A stretch of 64,000 nt of DNA from CALDCK01 sp050618055 (lineage in GTDB: Bacteria > Myxococcota_A > UBA9160 > SMWR01), in assembly GCA_050618055.1 (NCBI GenBank), contig JBNLVK010000061.1:30094-94093 (forward strand), written 5' to 3'. Every line of letters starts with the position of its first letter. Positions within the stretch are counted from its first letter, which is position 1. Below, in pieces: positions 27,822 to 37,604 of the stretch. Made by a program: the position numbers and the translations under genes. The notes beneath the pieces were generated by a model that was not told the DNA's origin, made no database searches, and was given only the letters and a program-made list of their open reading frames with translations.

Positions 27822-29506
27822 CCGGGCCGGCGCGATCGCAGCCCCGCCTGGCCGCGCCGCTGCTGCTGCTGGCGGCCCTGGGCGTGGCGCTGGCCCTGGC
27901 CGAGGTCGCCGCGCGCGCGCTCCTCGACCCGCCCCGCTACCACAACGAGCCCCTCGAGCTCGACGCGACCCTGGGCTTCCGCGGCATTCCCGGTCATCGC
28001 CGCCGGGTGGCCGACGGCGAGGGCGCACCCTTCGCCTTCGTGCTGAACCGGGACGGCTTCCGCGGCGCGCCGCTGCCGAAGGGGCCCGCCGCGCGGGGCA
28101 CGCGGCGCGTCGTCTTCCTGGGCGACTCGTTCCTGGTGGGCGCCGGCGTGGCCGAGACCCAGCTCCTGACGCGCCGCCTGGGCGACCTGCTCTCGGCGGG
28201 CTGGGAGGGCGGCGCCGCCGGTCCGGTCGAGGTGCTGAACCTGTCGGCCGCCGACTACGGGACGGGCCAGGAGCTGCTCCTGCTGCGCCGCGAGGGTCCG
28301 CGACTGGCGCCCGACCTGGTGGTGCTCTCGCTCTATCCCCACAACGACCTGGTGAACAACTACGAGGGCCTGGCCTTCCGCACCCGGGTGAGCCCCGGTG
28401 ACTACGTGCGTCCCTACGTCGTGCCGGCCGACGATGGCCGCCTCGAGGTCCGCTACACGCACCCGTGGCGCGCCTGGCTGCGCCGCCACTCGCGCCTGTT
28501 CGCCGCGTCCGAGCGGGCGGCGGTGGCCTACGGCGCGCGTCACGACGTGGCCTGGCTCCACCCCTTCCGGCGACCCGAGCCCGAACGCCAGCGCCTGGCC
28601 GAAGGACGCGCTCCCGCCGAGCACCAGGAGATCTACCGCGCCCACCCGCCGGACAGCGACTGGGAGCGGGCCTGGCAGCGGACCGCCCGGCTGCTGCGCG
28701 CGGTGCGCGACACCACGACCTCGCTGTCGGCGCGGCTCGTGGTGCTGGTGATCCCGGAGCTCCACCAGGTGCGCCGCGTGGCCCGCGACGTCGAGCACGA
28801 CCTGGTGCTGCGCTCGGAGCACGGCAGCTCCCTCGACGCCTACCTCGACTGGAACCTGCCCGAGCGGCGGCTGGCCCGCTTCTTCCAGGAGGAGGGCATC
28901 GAGCACGTGCTGCTCCTCCCCCACCTGCGCCGCGCGGTGGCCGCCGGCGACGACGTCTACCTGCGCGACCGGCACCTGAACGCGCGCGGACACGAGATCG
29001 CGGCGCAGCGTCTGGCCGCGGCGCTGGCGGGTCCGGGGAAGACGCCGCCGCCCGACGGCCGACCGGTGCGCCTGCCGGCGCCGACCGTCGCGCCTGCCCG
29101 CATCGAGCCCGGTCGCCCCGACCACTGGCACTTCCACGACGAGGGCTGGATCCCGTGGATGCCGCCGGAGGACACGGCCGGCGCCGAAGGCGGCGGCGCC
29201 CTGGCGACCCAGCAGGCGCTGGTGGTGCTGCCGGCGCGCGGTCGCGAGCTGGTGGTGCGCGGCATCTCGGCGGCGCGGCGTCACCCGCACGAGGTGGTGC
29301 TCCAGCTGGTGGGCGGTCCGAGCCAGACGCTGCGCATCGAGAAGCCGGGCCCCTTCGTGCTGCGCGCCGGACTGCCGCTGGCGCGCGTGCCGCGCTCCGA
29401 CGGCTGGGTGGCGCTGCGCTTCGCAACGCCGCCGGGCGCCGGCCCGGACGACCCGTCCACCGGCCTGATCGTGCGCGAGCTGGGCCTCGCGCCGGCGGTC
29501 CGCTAA
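27818..29506 (+). CDS. SGNH/GDSL-hydrolase family membrane-anchored protein
   Basis: A 562-aa protein with an N-terminal anchor (about 12-33) and a periplasmic SGNH hydrolase domain: block I F-L-G-D-S-F near 106, block III-like N-D-L near 172, block V D-R-H-L-N-A-R-G-H near 386. From about residue 420 a C-terminal region of beta character follows, possibly carbohydrate-binding. Such proteins acylate or deacylate surface glycans. The TTG start overlaps the uvrA stop (TTGA), an odd coupling. It converges on the TMTC-like gene (stops overlap by 3 bp); the second SGNH protein at 31479-32453 is on the other side of that gene. Confidence 0.72.
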
Positions 29507-31482
29507 CGCGTCTCGACGTAGGCCTTGCCGCGCACGTAGAGCCCGCGGCGGCGCGCCATCTCCTGGGACAGCGCCAGGGCGCCTGCTTCGCGGGCCAGCT
29601 CCGAGGCCCGCTCCGCGGTCGCGATCGCCTCCTTGAAACGGCCGCTCGCCGCGTAGGCGGCGCCCAGGGGGTCGAGCACCGCCGGGTCGTCGGGTGTGCG
29701 TGCCCGCGCCGCCTCGGCCAGCCGGATCGCCTCGTCCGCGTCGCGCACCTCCGGATCGGCCGACACCGCCAGGATCCAGGCCAGGTTGTTCTGCGCCGTG
29801 GCCAGGTCTGGGTCGAGGCGCAGCGCCCGGCGGTAGGCCTCCACCGCCTCGTCGGTGCGGCCGGCGGCGTGCAGCGCCACGCCGCGGCCGGCGTGCAGCT
29901 CCGCCGCGCGCGGATCGGCTCGCAGCCCGGCCTCGATGCGCTCGAGCGCCTCGTCGAAGCGTCCGACCCGCAGCAGCGCCAGCCCCAGCGAGCCCTGGGG
30001 TCGCGGCTCGTCGGGCGCCGCCTCCACCCAGCGGGCGTAGATCCCGAGCGCGGCGGGCACCTGACCCTGTGCCGCCAGCACGTCCGCCATGCCGAGCTCC
30101 GCCTCCATCCAGCCCGGCCGCAGGGCGTTCGCCTCCTGGTAGTGGAGCTGCGCCTCCTGCAGGCGGCCCTCGCGCAGCAGCGCGTCGCCCAGACCCTTGT
30201 GCGCCAGGTAGTTCCCGGTGGTGACCGAGATGGCCCGGCCGTAGAGCGTGGTCGTGTCCTTCCAGAAGTGGACCTGCTGCCAGGCCAGTCCGCCGAACCA
30301 GCCCAGCACGAGCACGCCCACCACCGCGAAGGCGGGCCGCGAGGCCGGCGTGTCGCGCGCCGCCCGGGCCGCGCCCCAGGCGAGCGCCACGCCCAGGCCG
30401 ATCTGCGGCAGGTACATGTAGCGGTCGGCGTGGGCCTGGATGCCCACCTGCACCAGCCCGATCACCGGCACCAGCATGCCCACGAACCAGAGCCAGCCCA
30501 CCAGCAGGAAGGGGCGCTCGCGGGCGGAGGCCAGCGCGATGGCGGTCGCTCCCACCAGAAGCGCCGCCGCGCCGGCGGCCGCCGACCACTCGGGCTCGGC
30601 CGGCAGCGGGTACAGCACGGCCAGGCCCTGGGGCAGCACCGTCTGGGACAGGTAGACGAGGTAGGCGTTCAGGGCGTTCGCCACGCGGTGCACGAAGGGC
30701 ACCTGCTCGAGGCTCGAGACCGCGCCGGTCGAGGCCTGCACCAGCCAGGTGACCGCCGACACCGCGACCACGATCACAAACAGCGGCCACTTCTCGACGA
30801 TCCGCGCGCGCAGCAGCGCCGGGTCGACGAGCCGCTCGTCGCCGGCGCGGCGCAGCCGGTCCAGCGGCCACAGGTCGAGCAGCAGCAGCACGAAGGGCGC
30901 AGTCACCAGCATCGGCTTCGAGAGCAGGCCCAGCAGCAGGAAGACCGCCACCGCCGCCGCGCGGCCGCGCGACGGCGACTCGGCGAAGCGCGCATGGGCG
31001 TGGAGCACGAGCATGAAGAAGACGGCGGACAGCACGTCCTTGCGCTCCGAGGCCCACGCCACCGACTCCACGTGCAGCGGGTGCACCAGGAAGAAGAGCG
31101 CCGTGAAGGCCGAGCAGTAGAAGGCGCGCGTCATGCGCAGCAGCGCGGTGAAGAGCAGCGCGCTGGCCAGCACGTGGAGCACCACGTTGGTGGCCAGGTA
31201 GCCCGCCGCCTCGCGTCCGTGGAGCGCATGGCTCAGGTGCAGCGACACCCAGTTGAGCGGGATCCAGTTGTGCTGGTAGGGCTCCGTGAAGTGGGCGAGC
31301 AGCGTCGCGGGCGACAGGCCCTCCTGGAACAGCGGGTGCTCGAGGATGCCGTCCACGTCGTCCAGGTTCACGAACTCGTGTCCCAGCACCGGCGCGTAGA
31401 TCGCGCAGCCGGCGACGGCCAGGAGCAGCAGCACCACCAGGCGCTCGCGCCGCCCCGGATCGTCGAGGGAGAGGAGGCTCAA
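29503..31482 (-). CDS. TMTC-like membrane protein with TPR repeats
   Basis: A 659-aa protein: about 10 transmembrane helices (1-400) then TPR repeats (about 420-655). The first external loop has F-V-N-L-D-D (acidic pair), and the helix-2 region H-P-L-H-V-E-S-V-A-W-A-S-E-R-K-D-V-L is diagnostic for the TMTC family, whose animal members are O-mannosyltransferases. Bacterial members are uncharacterised. The periplasmic motif V-G-I-Q-A-H-A-D-R-Y-M-Y is also conserved. TTG start at 31482 overlaps the upstream SGNH stop. Likely transfers a lipid-linked sugar to surface proteins or glycans. Confidence 0.75.
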   Translation of the reverse strand: MSLLSLDDPGRRERLVVLLLLAVAGCAIYAPVLGHEFVNLDDVDGILEHPLFQEGLSPATLLAHFTEPYQHNWIPLNWVSLHLSHALHGREAAGYLATNVVLHVLASALLFTALLRMTRAFYCSAFTALFFLVHPLHVESVAWASERKDVLSAVFFMLVLHAHARFAESPSRGRAAAVAVFLLLGLLSKPMLVTAPFVLLLLDLWPLDRLRRAGDERLVDPALLRARIVEKWPLFVIVVAVSAVTWLVQASTGAVSSLEQVPFVHRVANALNAYLVYLSQTVLPQGLAVLYPLPAEPEWSAAAGAAALLVGATAIALASARERPFLLVGWLWFVGMLVPVIGLVQVGIQAHADRYMYLPQIGLGVALAWGAARAARDTPASRPAFAVVGVLVLGWFGGLAWQQVHFWKDTTTLYGRAISVTTGNYLAHKGLGDALLREGRLQEAQLHYQEANALRPGWMEAELGMADVLAAQGQVPAALGIYARWVEAAPDEPRPQGSLGLALLRVGRFDEALERIEAGLRADPRAAELHAGRGVALHAAGRTDEAVEAYRRALRLDPDLATAQNNLAWILAVSADPEVRDADEAIRLAEAARARTPDDPAVLDPLGAAYAASGRFKEAIATAERASELAREAGALALSQEMARRRGLYVRGKAYVETR

Positions 31483-32453
31483 CGGGTCAGCACCTCGCTC
31501 TCCAGGAAGACGAGCATCGCCTCCGCCGCGATCTCGTGCGCGCGCGCGTTCGGATGCGTGTCGCGCCGGTTCACCAGCAGGTCCTCGTCGGCGTGGGGCG
31601 CGAGGACGTCCAGCAGCTGGAGGTGCGGAACCCCGCGCGACCTCCAGAAGCCCTCGAGCTTCGCGTACATGGGCAGCGCGTTCTCACCGGCGGCGAGCAT
31701 CTGCATCCAGGGGAAGGTGACCGCCGCCAGGCGTCCGCCGCCGAGGTCGACCTCGCGGGCGAGCTGGTCGAGGGTGTACTCCATCGATTCCCACGGCCGC
31801 CCTTCGTACGCCTCGCTCCGCAGCACCGGGTAGGGGACGTCGGAGCGCAGCGCCATGTCGCGCTGGCGCCAGCGCTGGTAGTAGAGGTCGGCAGCGTAGC
31901 TGTGATCCAGGAGGGGAGCGAGGAAGTCGGGCGGGATGTCGACGTAGTGGTAGAAGTCCTGGAACTCCTGGATGAAGCTGTCGATGTCGTTGTAGACGAA
32001 GACCAGCACCACCACGTCGAGCCCGTAGCCCTCGCCGGCGAAGCGGCGCAGCAGGTCCACCTGCTCGACGGTGTTGATGCCGTTGTAGGCGAGCGTGTGC
32101 ACCTCCCACTCCGGACGCGCGCGGCGGATGCGGTGGGCGAAGCGGTCCTCCACCCGCTGGAGCCCGTGGCCCGCGGTGTAGGAGTCGCCCAGGAAGGTGA
32201 TGCGGCGGCGGCCGGCCACCAGCGGCCGCGGGTAGTCGACGTCGTCGCGGATCCCGTCGGCGTTCTCGTGCCAGTAACGCTCGAACCAGCGCTTCGACAG
32301 CCGCGACTTGTTGGCCGTGTCGGTCTCGTCGTAGACGAAGCGGTACCAGGCCTCGAGGCCGGCGAAGCCGACGGCGAGCAGCAGGGCGAGCACGGCGACG
32401 TTGCCCGCGACGAGCGCCACGACGCGCGGCGTCCGGGGGCCGGCCGGGGTCAT
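31479..32453 (-). CDS. SGNH/GDSL-hydrolase family protein
   Basis: A 324-aa protein with one N-terminal membrane anchor (about 11-34) and a periplasmic SGNH domain: block I F-L-G-D-S-Y-T-A-G-H-G near 88, Y-N-G-I-N near 122, N-D-I-D near 152, and block V D-T-H-P-N-A-R-A-H near 300. Residue order fits acyl-esterase or glycan O-acyl-modifying enzymes. It is coupled by a TTGA overlap to the TMTC-like gene. Together with the SGNH protein at 27818-29506 it frames that gene. Confidence 0.78.
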   Translation of the reverse strand: MTPAGPRTPRVVALVAGNVAVLALLLAVGFAGLEAWYRFVYDETDTANKSRLSKRWFERYWHENADGIRDDVDYPRPLVAGRRRITFLGDSYTAGHGLQRVEDRFAHRIRRARPEWEVHTLAYNGINTVEQVDLLRRFAGEGYGLDVVVLVFVYNDIDSFIQEFQDFYHYVDIPPDFLAPLLDHSYAADLYYQRWRQRDMALRSDVPYPVLRSEAYEGRPWESMEYTLDQLAREVDLGGGRLAAVTFPWMQMLAAGENALPMYAKLEGFWRSRGVPHLQLLDVLAPHADEDLLVNRRDTHPNARAHEIAAEAMLVFLESEVLTR

Positions 32454-32457
32454 CGCG

Positions 32458-33540
32458 CTACGGGCGGACCACGTAGAAGGCGTTCACCGGGTGGCCCAGG
32501 TCGAGCACCTCGAAGCTGCGGAAGCCGGCCTCCTCGGTCATGCGCCGGGCCAGCTCCTCGTGCAGGCCGAGCGTGCCCAGACCCAGCCCGCCGGGCTCCG
32601 ACAGCGCCGACGACATGCAGGTCAGCACGCTCGTCCCGTACATCATGGCGGCCATCGGGTTCTTCTCGACGTTGGCCTCGTAGCCGTCCTTGGCCTTGAT
32701 GTCCGCGATCAGCCACACGCCGTCGTCGGCGATGGCGGCGCGGATCTGCTTCATCACCGACGCGGGATCGGTCATGTCGTGCAGGCAGTCGAAGGTCGTG
32801 ACCAGGGCGAAGCGTCCGTCGGAAGGCAGCGGCTCCTGCCGCGCGTCGTGGAAGTGGACGTTCTCGACGCCCGCCTCCTTGCGGTTCGCCTCGGCGCGGT
32901 CCAGCGCGTGGCGCGAGATGTCGTAGCCGTGGAACTCGGCCTTCGGAAACGCGCGCGCCATCTCGACGAGCGCCACGCCGCCGCCGCAGCCGACGTCGGC
33001 CGCGCGGCCGCCGGCCTCGAGCGCGGCCACCACTCCTTCCACGCGCGGCAGCGCCATCGGCACCAGCAGCGCCCGGTACCAGGGTGCGAAGCCGCGCTCC
33101 ACGCCGCGCGCGCCCTCGGGACCGAAGGCGTCGTAGTCGAGCCCCACGCCGGTGCGGAAGGCCTCGGGCAGCTTGTCCACCACCTGGAGCGTCTGCGGCA
33201 GCGAGCTGAACATGCCGCAGCCGAAGGCCGGGTGGCTCTCGTCGGCCAGCACCGCCGCGCCCTCGGCGGACAGGCCGAAGCGACCGTCGCCGGCATAGTC
33301 GAGCACGCCGGCCGCCCCCTGGGCGTGCAGCCACTCGCGCAGCCAGCGCTCGTCCAGACCGGTGGCGGCGGCCAGCTCCTGGCTGGTCACCGGCTTCCCC
33401 TGGTCGGCCAGCGCCCGGTACAGGCCCAGCCGGTCGCCCAGGCTGATCATGGCCGACGTCATGGCGCCTTCCAGCGCACCGAAGACGTGCTTCGAGAACT
33501 GCTTCAGCCGGTCCGGGTCGAGGGAGGGTCGGGTGGTCAT
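32458..33540 (-). CDS. SAM-dependent methyltransferase with winged-helix front
   Basis: A 360-aa protein. Residues about 25-110 are a winged-helix dimerisation domain (L-G-L-Y-R-A-L, then a D-E-R-W-L-R-E-W-L helix) and 165-360 a Rossmann methyltransferase with motif I A-D-V-G-C-G-G-G. This organisation is seen in Rv2258c-like and O-methyltransferase-like enzymes acting on small or lipid substrates. The stop of tmk overlaps its ATG (ATGA), so it is expressed downstream of tmk. Confidence 0.75.
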   Translation of the reverse strand: MTTRPSLDPDRLKQFSKHVFGALEGAMTSAMISLGDRLGLYRALADQGKPVTSQELAAATGLDERWLREWLHAQGAAGVLDYAGDGRFGLSAEGAAVLADESHPAFGCGMFSSLPQTLQVVDKLPEAFRTGVGLDYDAFGPEGARGVERGFAPWYRALLVPMALPRVEGVVAALEAGGRAADVGCGGGVALVEMARAFPKAEFHGYDISRHALDRAEANRKEAGVENVHFHDARQEPLPSDGRFALVTTFDCLHDMTDPASVMKQIRAAIADDGVWLIADIKAKDGYEANVEKNPMAAMMYGTSVLTCMSSALSEPGGLGLGTLGLHEELARRMTEEAGFRSFEVLDLGHPVNAFYVVRP

Positions 33541-34145
33541 GGGGTCTCCGCGAGCAGGGGTTCGAGGTGCTCCAGTGTCTCGCGGCGCACTGCCTCCTCG
33601 CTACCCCCGCCGTCGATGCGCGCGATCCAGGGCCGGTCGACGGCGGCGAAGATCTCGGCCACCCGCGCCAGGAACTCCTCCTGCTCGAAGCCCGGCTCCA
33701 CGGCCGTGCCGCGGTCGCGCACCCGCTGCATGCCCAGCGAAGGCTCCACCACGTACAGCAGCGCCAGGTCGGGCACGCGGAAGCGCTCCTCGTTCTCCCG
33801 CAGGATCTCACGCCAGTCGAGCCCCCGGGCCCCCTGGTAGGCGACGGTGGACAGGAAGTAGCGGTCGGTCACGACGGTGCGGCCCGCCGCGAGGGCCGGC
33901 AGCACCTCCGCGTGGAGGTGCTCGGCCCGGTCCTCCATGAACCAGCGCAGCTCCTCCTCGGGAGGCGCCAGGTCACCGGTCTGGGCCGTCACGCGGATCT
34001 TGCGACCCCACTCGCCCTCGGTCGGCTCGCGGGTGGCCAGCACGTCGTGGCCCGCCTGCTCGAGGGCGCGCACCACGTGGGGGAGCTGGGTGGTCTTGCC
34101 GCAGCCGTCCAGGCCCTCGAGCGCGACCAGACGACCGGGGTTCAC
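33537..34145 (-). CDS. tmk: Thymidylate kinase
   Basis: Phosphorylates dTMP to dTDP. The 202-aa protein has the P-loop E-G-L-D-G-C-G-K-T-T (about 8-17), D-R-Y near 91 with S-T-V-A-Y-Q-G (TMP binding) and a lid with R-V-R-D-R-G. GTG at 34145 gives the proper start just before the P-loop strand. It follows atpE on the same strand but is separated by 247 bp full of hairpins, so transcription may be partly independent. Its ATGA overlap with the methyltransferase shows coupling downstream. Confidence 0.92.
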   Translation of the reverse strand: MNPGRLVALEGLDGCGKTTQLPHVVRALEQAGHDVLATREPTEGEWGRKIRVTAQTGDLAPPEEELRWFMEDRAEHLHAEVLPALAAGRTVVTDRYFLSTVAYQGARGLDWREILRENEERFRVPDLALLYVVEPSLGMQRVRDRGTAVEPGFEQEEFLARVAEIFAAVDRPWIARIDGGGSEEAVRRETLEHLEPLLAETP

Positions 34146-34239
34146 GGCGCCGAGACCCGTCGTACTCGGCCCGGTCCGAGGCGCCCGCAGCGCGCTTCGC
34201 GCGCCCGGTGCGCGTGGCACACGCCTTGCGATGGACGAT

Positions 34240-34261
34240 GGGCGTGCCCACGGGCACACCC
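34240..34261. repeat. 10-bp inverted repeat in the atpE-tmk spacer
   Basis: GGGCGTGCCC (34240-34249) and GGGCACACCC (34252-34261) form a near-perfect stem with one mismatch and a 2-nt centre. It is one of several hairpins in the spacer 34146-34392. No run of Ts follows on the minus strand, so it is not a standard terminator. Confidence 0.5.
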
Positions 34262-34302
34262 GCCATGCCCCTCCAACGGGACCGGGGGTCGGCGGGTTCC
34301 GG

Positions 34303-34377
34303 GTCGCCGGGCGGAGGCTTGGCTTCGGTGCAGGAGTTCAACGGGGTGAGACCTGCACCGTGCTTCCGCCCGGCGAC
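34303..34377. repeat. Nested inverted repeat between atpE and tmk
   Basis: Outer arms of 13 bp are perfect (GTCGCCGGGCGGA at 34303-34315; TCCGCCCGGCGAC at 34365-34377). Inside them lie perfect 9-bp arms (CGGTGCAGG at 34326-34334; CCTGCACCG at 34352-34360) around a 17-nt loop, with asymmetric 10- and 4-nt internal bulges. On the transcribed minus strand it begins 15 nt after the atpE stop. It lacks a U tract. It may protect or punctuate the atp message, or be a small structured RNA. Confidence 0.65.
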
Positions 34378-34392
34378 TCGATCCGGAGCGGC

Positions 34393-34701
34393 TCAGATCT
34401 TGCCCTGGAGCAGGAACGCGATCACCAGGCCGTAGATGGCGATCGACTCGATCAGGACCATGCCCAGGATGAAGTTCGTGAACATGGCGCCCGCCGCGCC
34501 CGGGTTGCGCGCGATGCCGGCGGTGGTGTTGCCGGCGGTCAGGCCCTGGCCGATGCCGCAGCCCAGGCCGGCCAGTCCGACCGCGAGGCCGGCGCCCAGC
34601 GCGTAGCCCCACGAGCCGCCGGTGCCGTCCTCGGCGAAGGCGGCCAGCGGCAGCAGCAGGAAGAGGGCCGTGTACAGAAGGGTCGTTCCGAGCTTACGCA
34701 T
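34393..34701 (-). CDS. atpE: ATP synthase F0 subunit c
   Basis: Forms the rotating c ring in the membrane. The 102-aa precursor has a signal-like leader (1-23, A-F-A end) and then the hairpin of two helices: TM1 about 31-56, polar loop with A-R-N-P (64-67), TM2 about 76-98. The ion-carrying carboxylate is Glu85. Gln52, Ser86 and Tyr90 occupy the Na+-ligand or support positions of Na+-type rings, but the Thr position is Ile87. AAGGAG lies 11 nt before the ATG. Last of atpZ-atpI-atpB-atpE, reading away from the origin. Confidence 0.93.
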   Translation of the reverse strand: MRKLGTTLLYTALFLLLPLAAFAEDGTGGSWGYALGAGLAVGLAGLGCGIGQGLTAGNTTAGIARNPGAAGAMFTNFILGMVLIESIAIYGLVIAFLLQGKI

Positions 34702-34725
34702 GAGTCAGGGTTCTCCTTGATGAAG

Positions 34726-34746
34726 GTACGAAGGTCGTACGAAGGT
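34726..34746. repeat. GTACGAAGGT direct repeat before atpE
   Basis: GTACGAAGGT is present at 34726-34735 and 34737-34746, in the 59-bp gap between atpB and atpE. On the transcribed strand this is a pyrimidine-rich repeat just before the AAGGAG of atpE. E. coli atpE has a translational enhancer in the same place; whether this repeat plays that role is inference. Confidence 0.45.
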
Positions 34747-34760
34747 GAGAGGGTGAAGGG

Positions 34761-35477
34761 TCAGTGCGGCTCGTCGAGAGCCAGTCCGATGTAGATCATC
34801 GTGAGCAGCGAGAAGATGAAGGCCTGGAGGAAGGCGATGATCAGGCCCAGCCCCATGAAGATGGCCGGCACGCCGATCGGGATCAGCGAGAGCCACACGG
34901 CCACCACGGTGTGGTCCGCGAACATGTTGGCCAGCAGACGAATCGCCAGCGTCAGGATGCGGGCGATGTCGAGCGGCACCTCGAGCACGAAGAAGACCGG
35001 CGCCAGCAGCCGGAAGTGCACCACGCGGCCGCCGATCTCCTTCTCGAAGAAGGAGGGCCCGAGGAACTTCACCAGGTACTTGTGCTTGTGCTTGGCGATG
35101 CCGATCGCCGTGTAGAAGACCCAGGAGATGATCGCCCAGGCGAACGTCGTGTTCGTGTCGCTGGTGGCCCCCGCCAGGCCCGGCACCAGCCCCATCAGGT
35201 TCGAGACGAGGATGAAGAAGAACATGGTGCCGACGAGCGGGAAGTACTTGCGCCACTCGGGACCCATGCGGTCCTGTGCCATGCCCGCCAGCCACTCGAC
35301 CAGCACCTCGAGCAGGTTGCGGATGGTGATGCCCTCGTCGGGCACCACGCCGCCGTCGGCGCCGGCCACCCGGCTGCGCACCATCAGGCCGGCGACGATC
35401 AGCAGGAAGCCGGCGAAGATCGCGGCCTGCACGACCCACGACACGTGGATCCAGTGTTCGAACTCGTGGAAGATCAT
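34761..35477 (-). CDS. atpB: ATP synthase F0 subunit a
   Basis: Stator channel subunit next to the c ring. The 238-aa protein has five to six membrane helices; the essential arginine is Arg180 in L-A-I-R-L-L-A-N-M-F-A-D-H. Size and motif order (N-L-M-G-L-V-P-G near 93-100, V-P-L-D-I-A-R near 167-173) match bacterial AtpB. Start ATG 35477 overlaps the atpI stop (ATGA). Confidence 0.95.
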   Translation of the reverse strand: MIFHEFEHWIHVSWVVQAAIFAGFLLIVAGLMVRSRVAGADGGVVPDEGITIRNLLEVLVEWLAGMAQDRMGPEWRKYFPLVGTMFFFILVSNLMGLVPGLAGATSDTNTTFAWAIISWVFYTAIGIAKHKHKYLVKFLGPSFFEKEIGGRVVHFRLLAPVFFVLEVPLDIARILTLAIRLLANMFADHTVVAVWLSLIPIGVPAIFMGLGLIIAFLQAFIFSLLTMIYIGLALDEPH

Positions 35478-35920
35478 TCGTCGTCCTCGGCAGCGGGCTC
35501 GACCTCACGGGCGAGCCATGCGTTCCAGCGGTCCCAGGCCGGGTCGTCGGCGTCGAGCGCCGGCGCCGTCGGATCGACGGCCGGGCGCGCGCGCCAGGCC
35601 TCGACGATCGCGGCGGGCATGATCAGCGAGAGGCCGATCAGCAGGCCCAGCGGGTCCGCACCGAAGTAGAGCGCCGAGCCGATGCCCAGCACCAGCAGGC
35701 TGAAGCGCAGCGCGTACACGCCCATCCACGGACCGCCGCCGCGGATCTCGCCCCAGAACAGGAACTGGGCGGAGCGCAGCAGGCCGCGGAAGTTGAAGGC
35801 CTCGAGCGCCGCGCCGGCGGCCAGGCTGGCCGCGAAGACCGGGGTCGCCCAGACGAACGACGCCGCCACCGCGCTCGCGGCCAGCGTGAGGTTCAGTCGT
35901 TCGATGGGGTCGACGGTCAT
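35474..35920 (-). CDS. atpI: ATP synthase subunit I (AtpI-like)
   Basis: A 148-aa membrane protein with about four helices (roughly 10-27, 27-45, 68-86, 88-105) and an acidic, Asp/Glu-rich C-terminal tail. AtpI assists assembly of the c ring and stability of the F0 sector. Identification rests on position between atpZ and atpB and on topology; sequence in this family is poorly conserved. The ATG at 35920 overlaps the atpZ stop (ATGA). Confidence 0.65.
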   Translation of the reverse strand: MTVDPIERLNLTLAASAVAASFVWATPVFAASLAAGAALEAFNFRGLLRSAQFLFWGEIRGGGPWMGVYALRFSLLVLGIGSALYFGADPLGLLIGLSLIMPAAIVEAWRARPAVDPTAPALDADDPAWDRWNAWLAREVEPAAEDDE

Positions 35921-36192
35921 GAGGAGCTCTCGTCCGGGTCCCCCGGCTCCGCCGCCTCCTGGAGCTGCCGGCCCAGGCGCAGCAGCCGGAGCACGAACGA
36001 GCCGAAGCCGACGATGGTGCCGATGATCAGGTAGCGGGGCGAGGTGTCGAAGCGGCCGTCGGCCCACAGACCGATGCCGGCGGCGATCAGGATCGCAATG
36101 ACCGCCTCGAAGGCCCCCTGGTAGGCGAGCCCCTGACGGCGCGCCGTACGCTGGCGCTCGGTCTGCTGATCGTCGTTCGGCTGGCCCGTCAC
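35917..36192 (-). CDS. atpZ: AtpZ/AtpI-family F0 accessory protein
   Basis: A 91-aa protein with two helices (about 26-45, 50-68) separated by G-I-G-L-W-A-D-G-R-F and a Thr-Ser-Pro turn, the pattern of the AtpZ family that acts with AtpI as an Mg2+/assembly factor. The GTG at 36192 was chosen as the first in-frame start after the hydrophilic N-terminus. It opens the atpZ-atpI-atpB-atpE run; the 107-bp gap before it (36193-36299) may hold the promoter, but no clear -35/-10 pair is seen. Confidence 0.75.
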   Translation of the reverse strand: MTGQPNDDQQTERQRTARRQGLAYQGAFEAVIAILIAAGIGLWADGRFDTSPRYLIIGTIVGFGSFVLRLLRLGRQLQEAAEPGDPDESSS

Positions 36193-36299
36193 CGCACCAC
36201 CGACTCGAACGGGTGTTTTCGCTGCAAGAACAAGGGCCCGGGTCGTTTGCCCCGAGCCCCCAGAACGCGCCGGACGGTAGCCGAGGGGGGTTGGGGGAG

Positions 36300-37600
<1,301 letters not shown>

Positions 37601-37604
<4 letters not shown>

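Noticed and set aside
34303..34377. Rho-independent terminator or integron attC site for the nested repeat
   Set aside because: No T tract follows on either strand, and the attC core sites are not arranged properly; kept as an unexplained structure.
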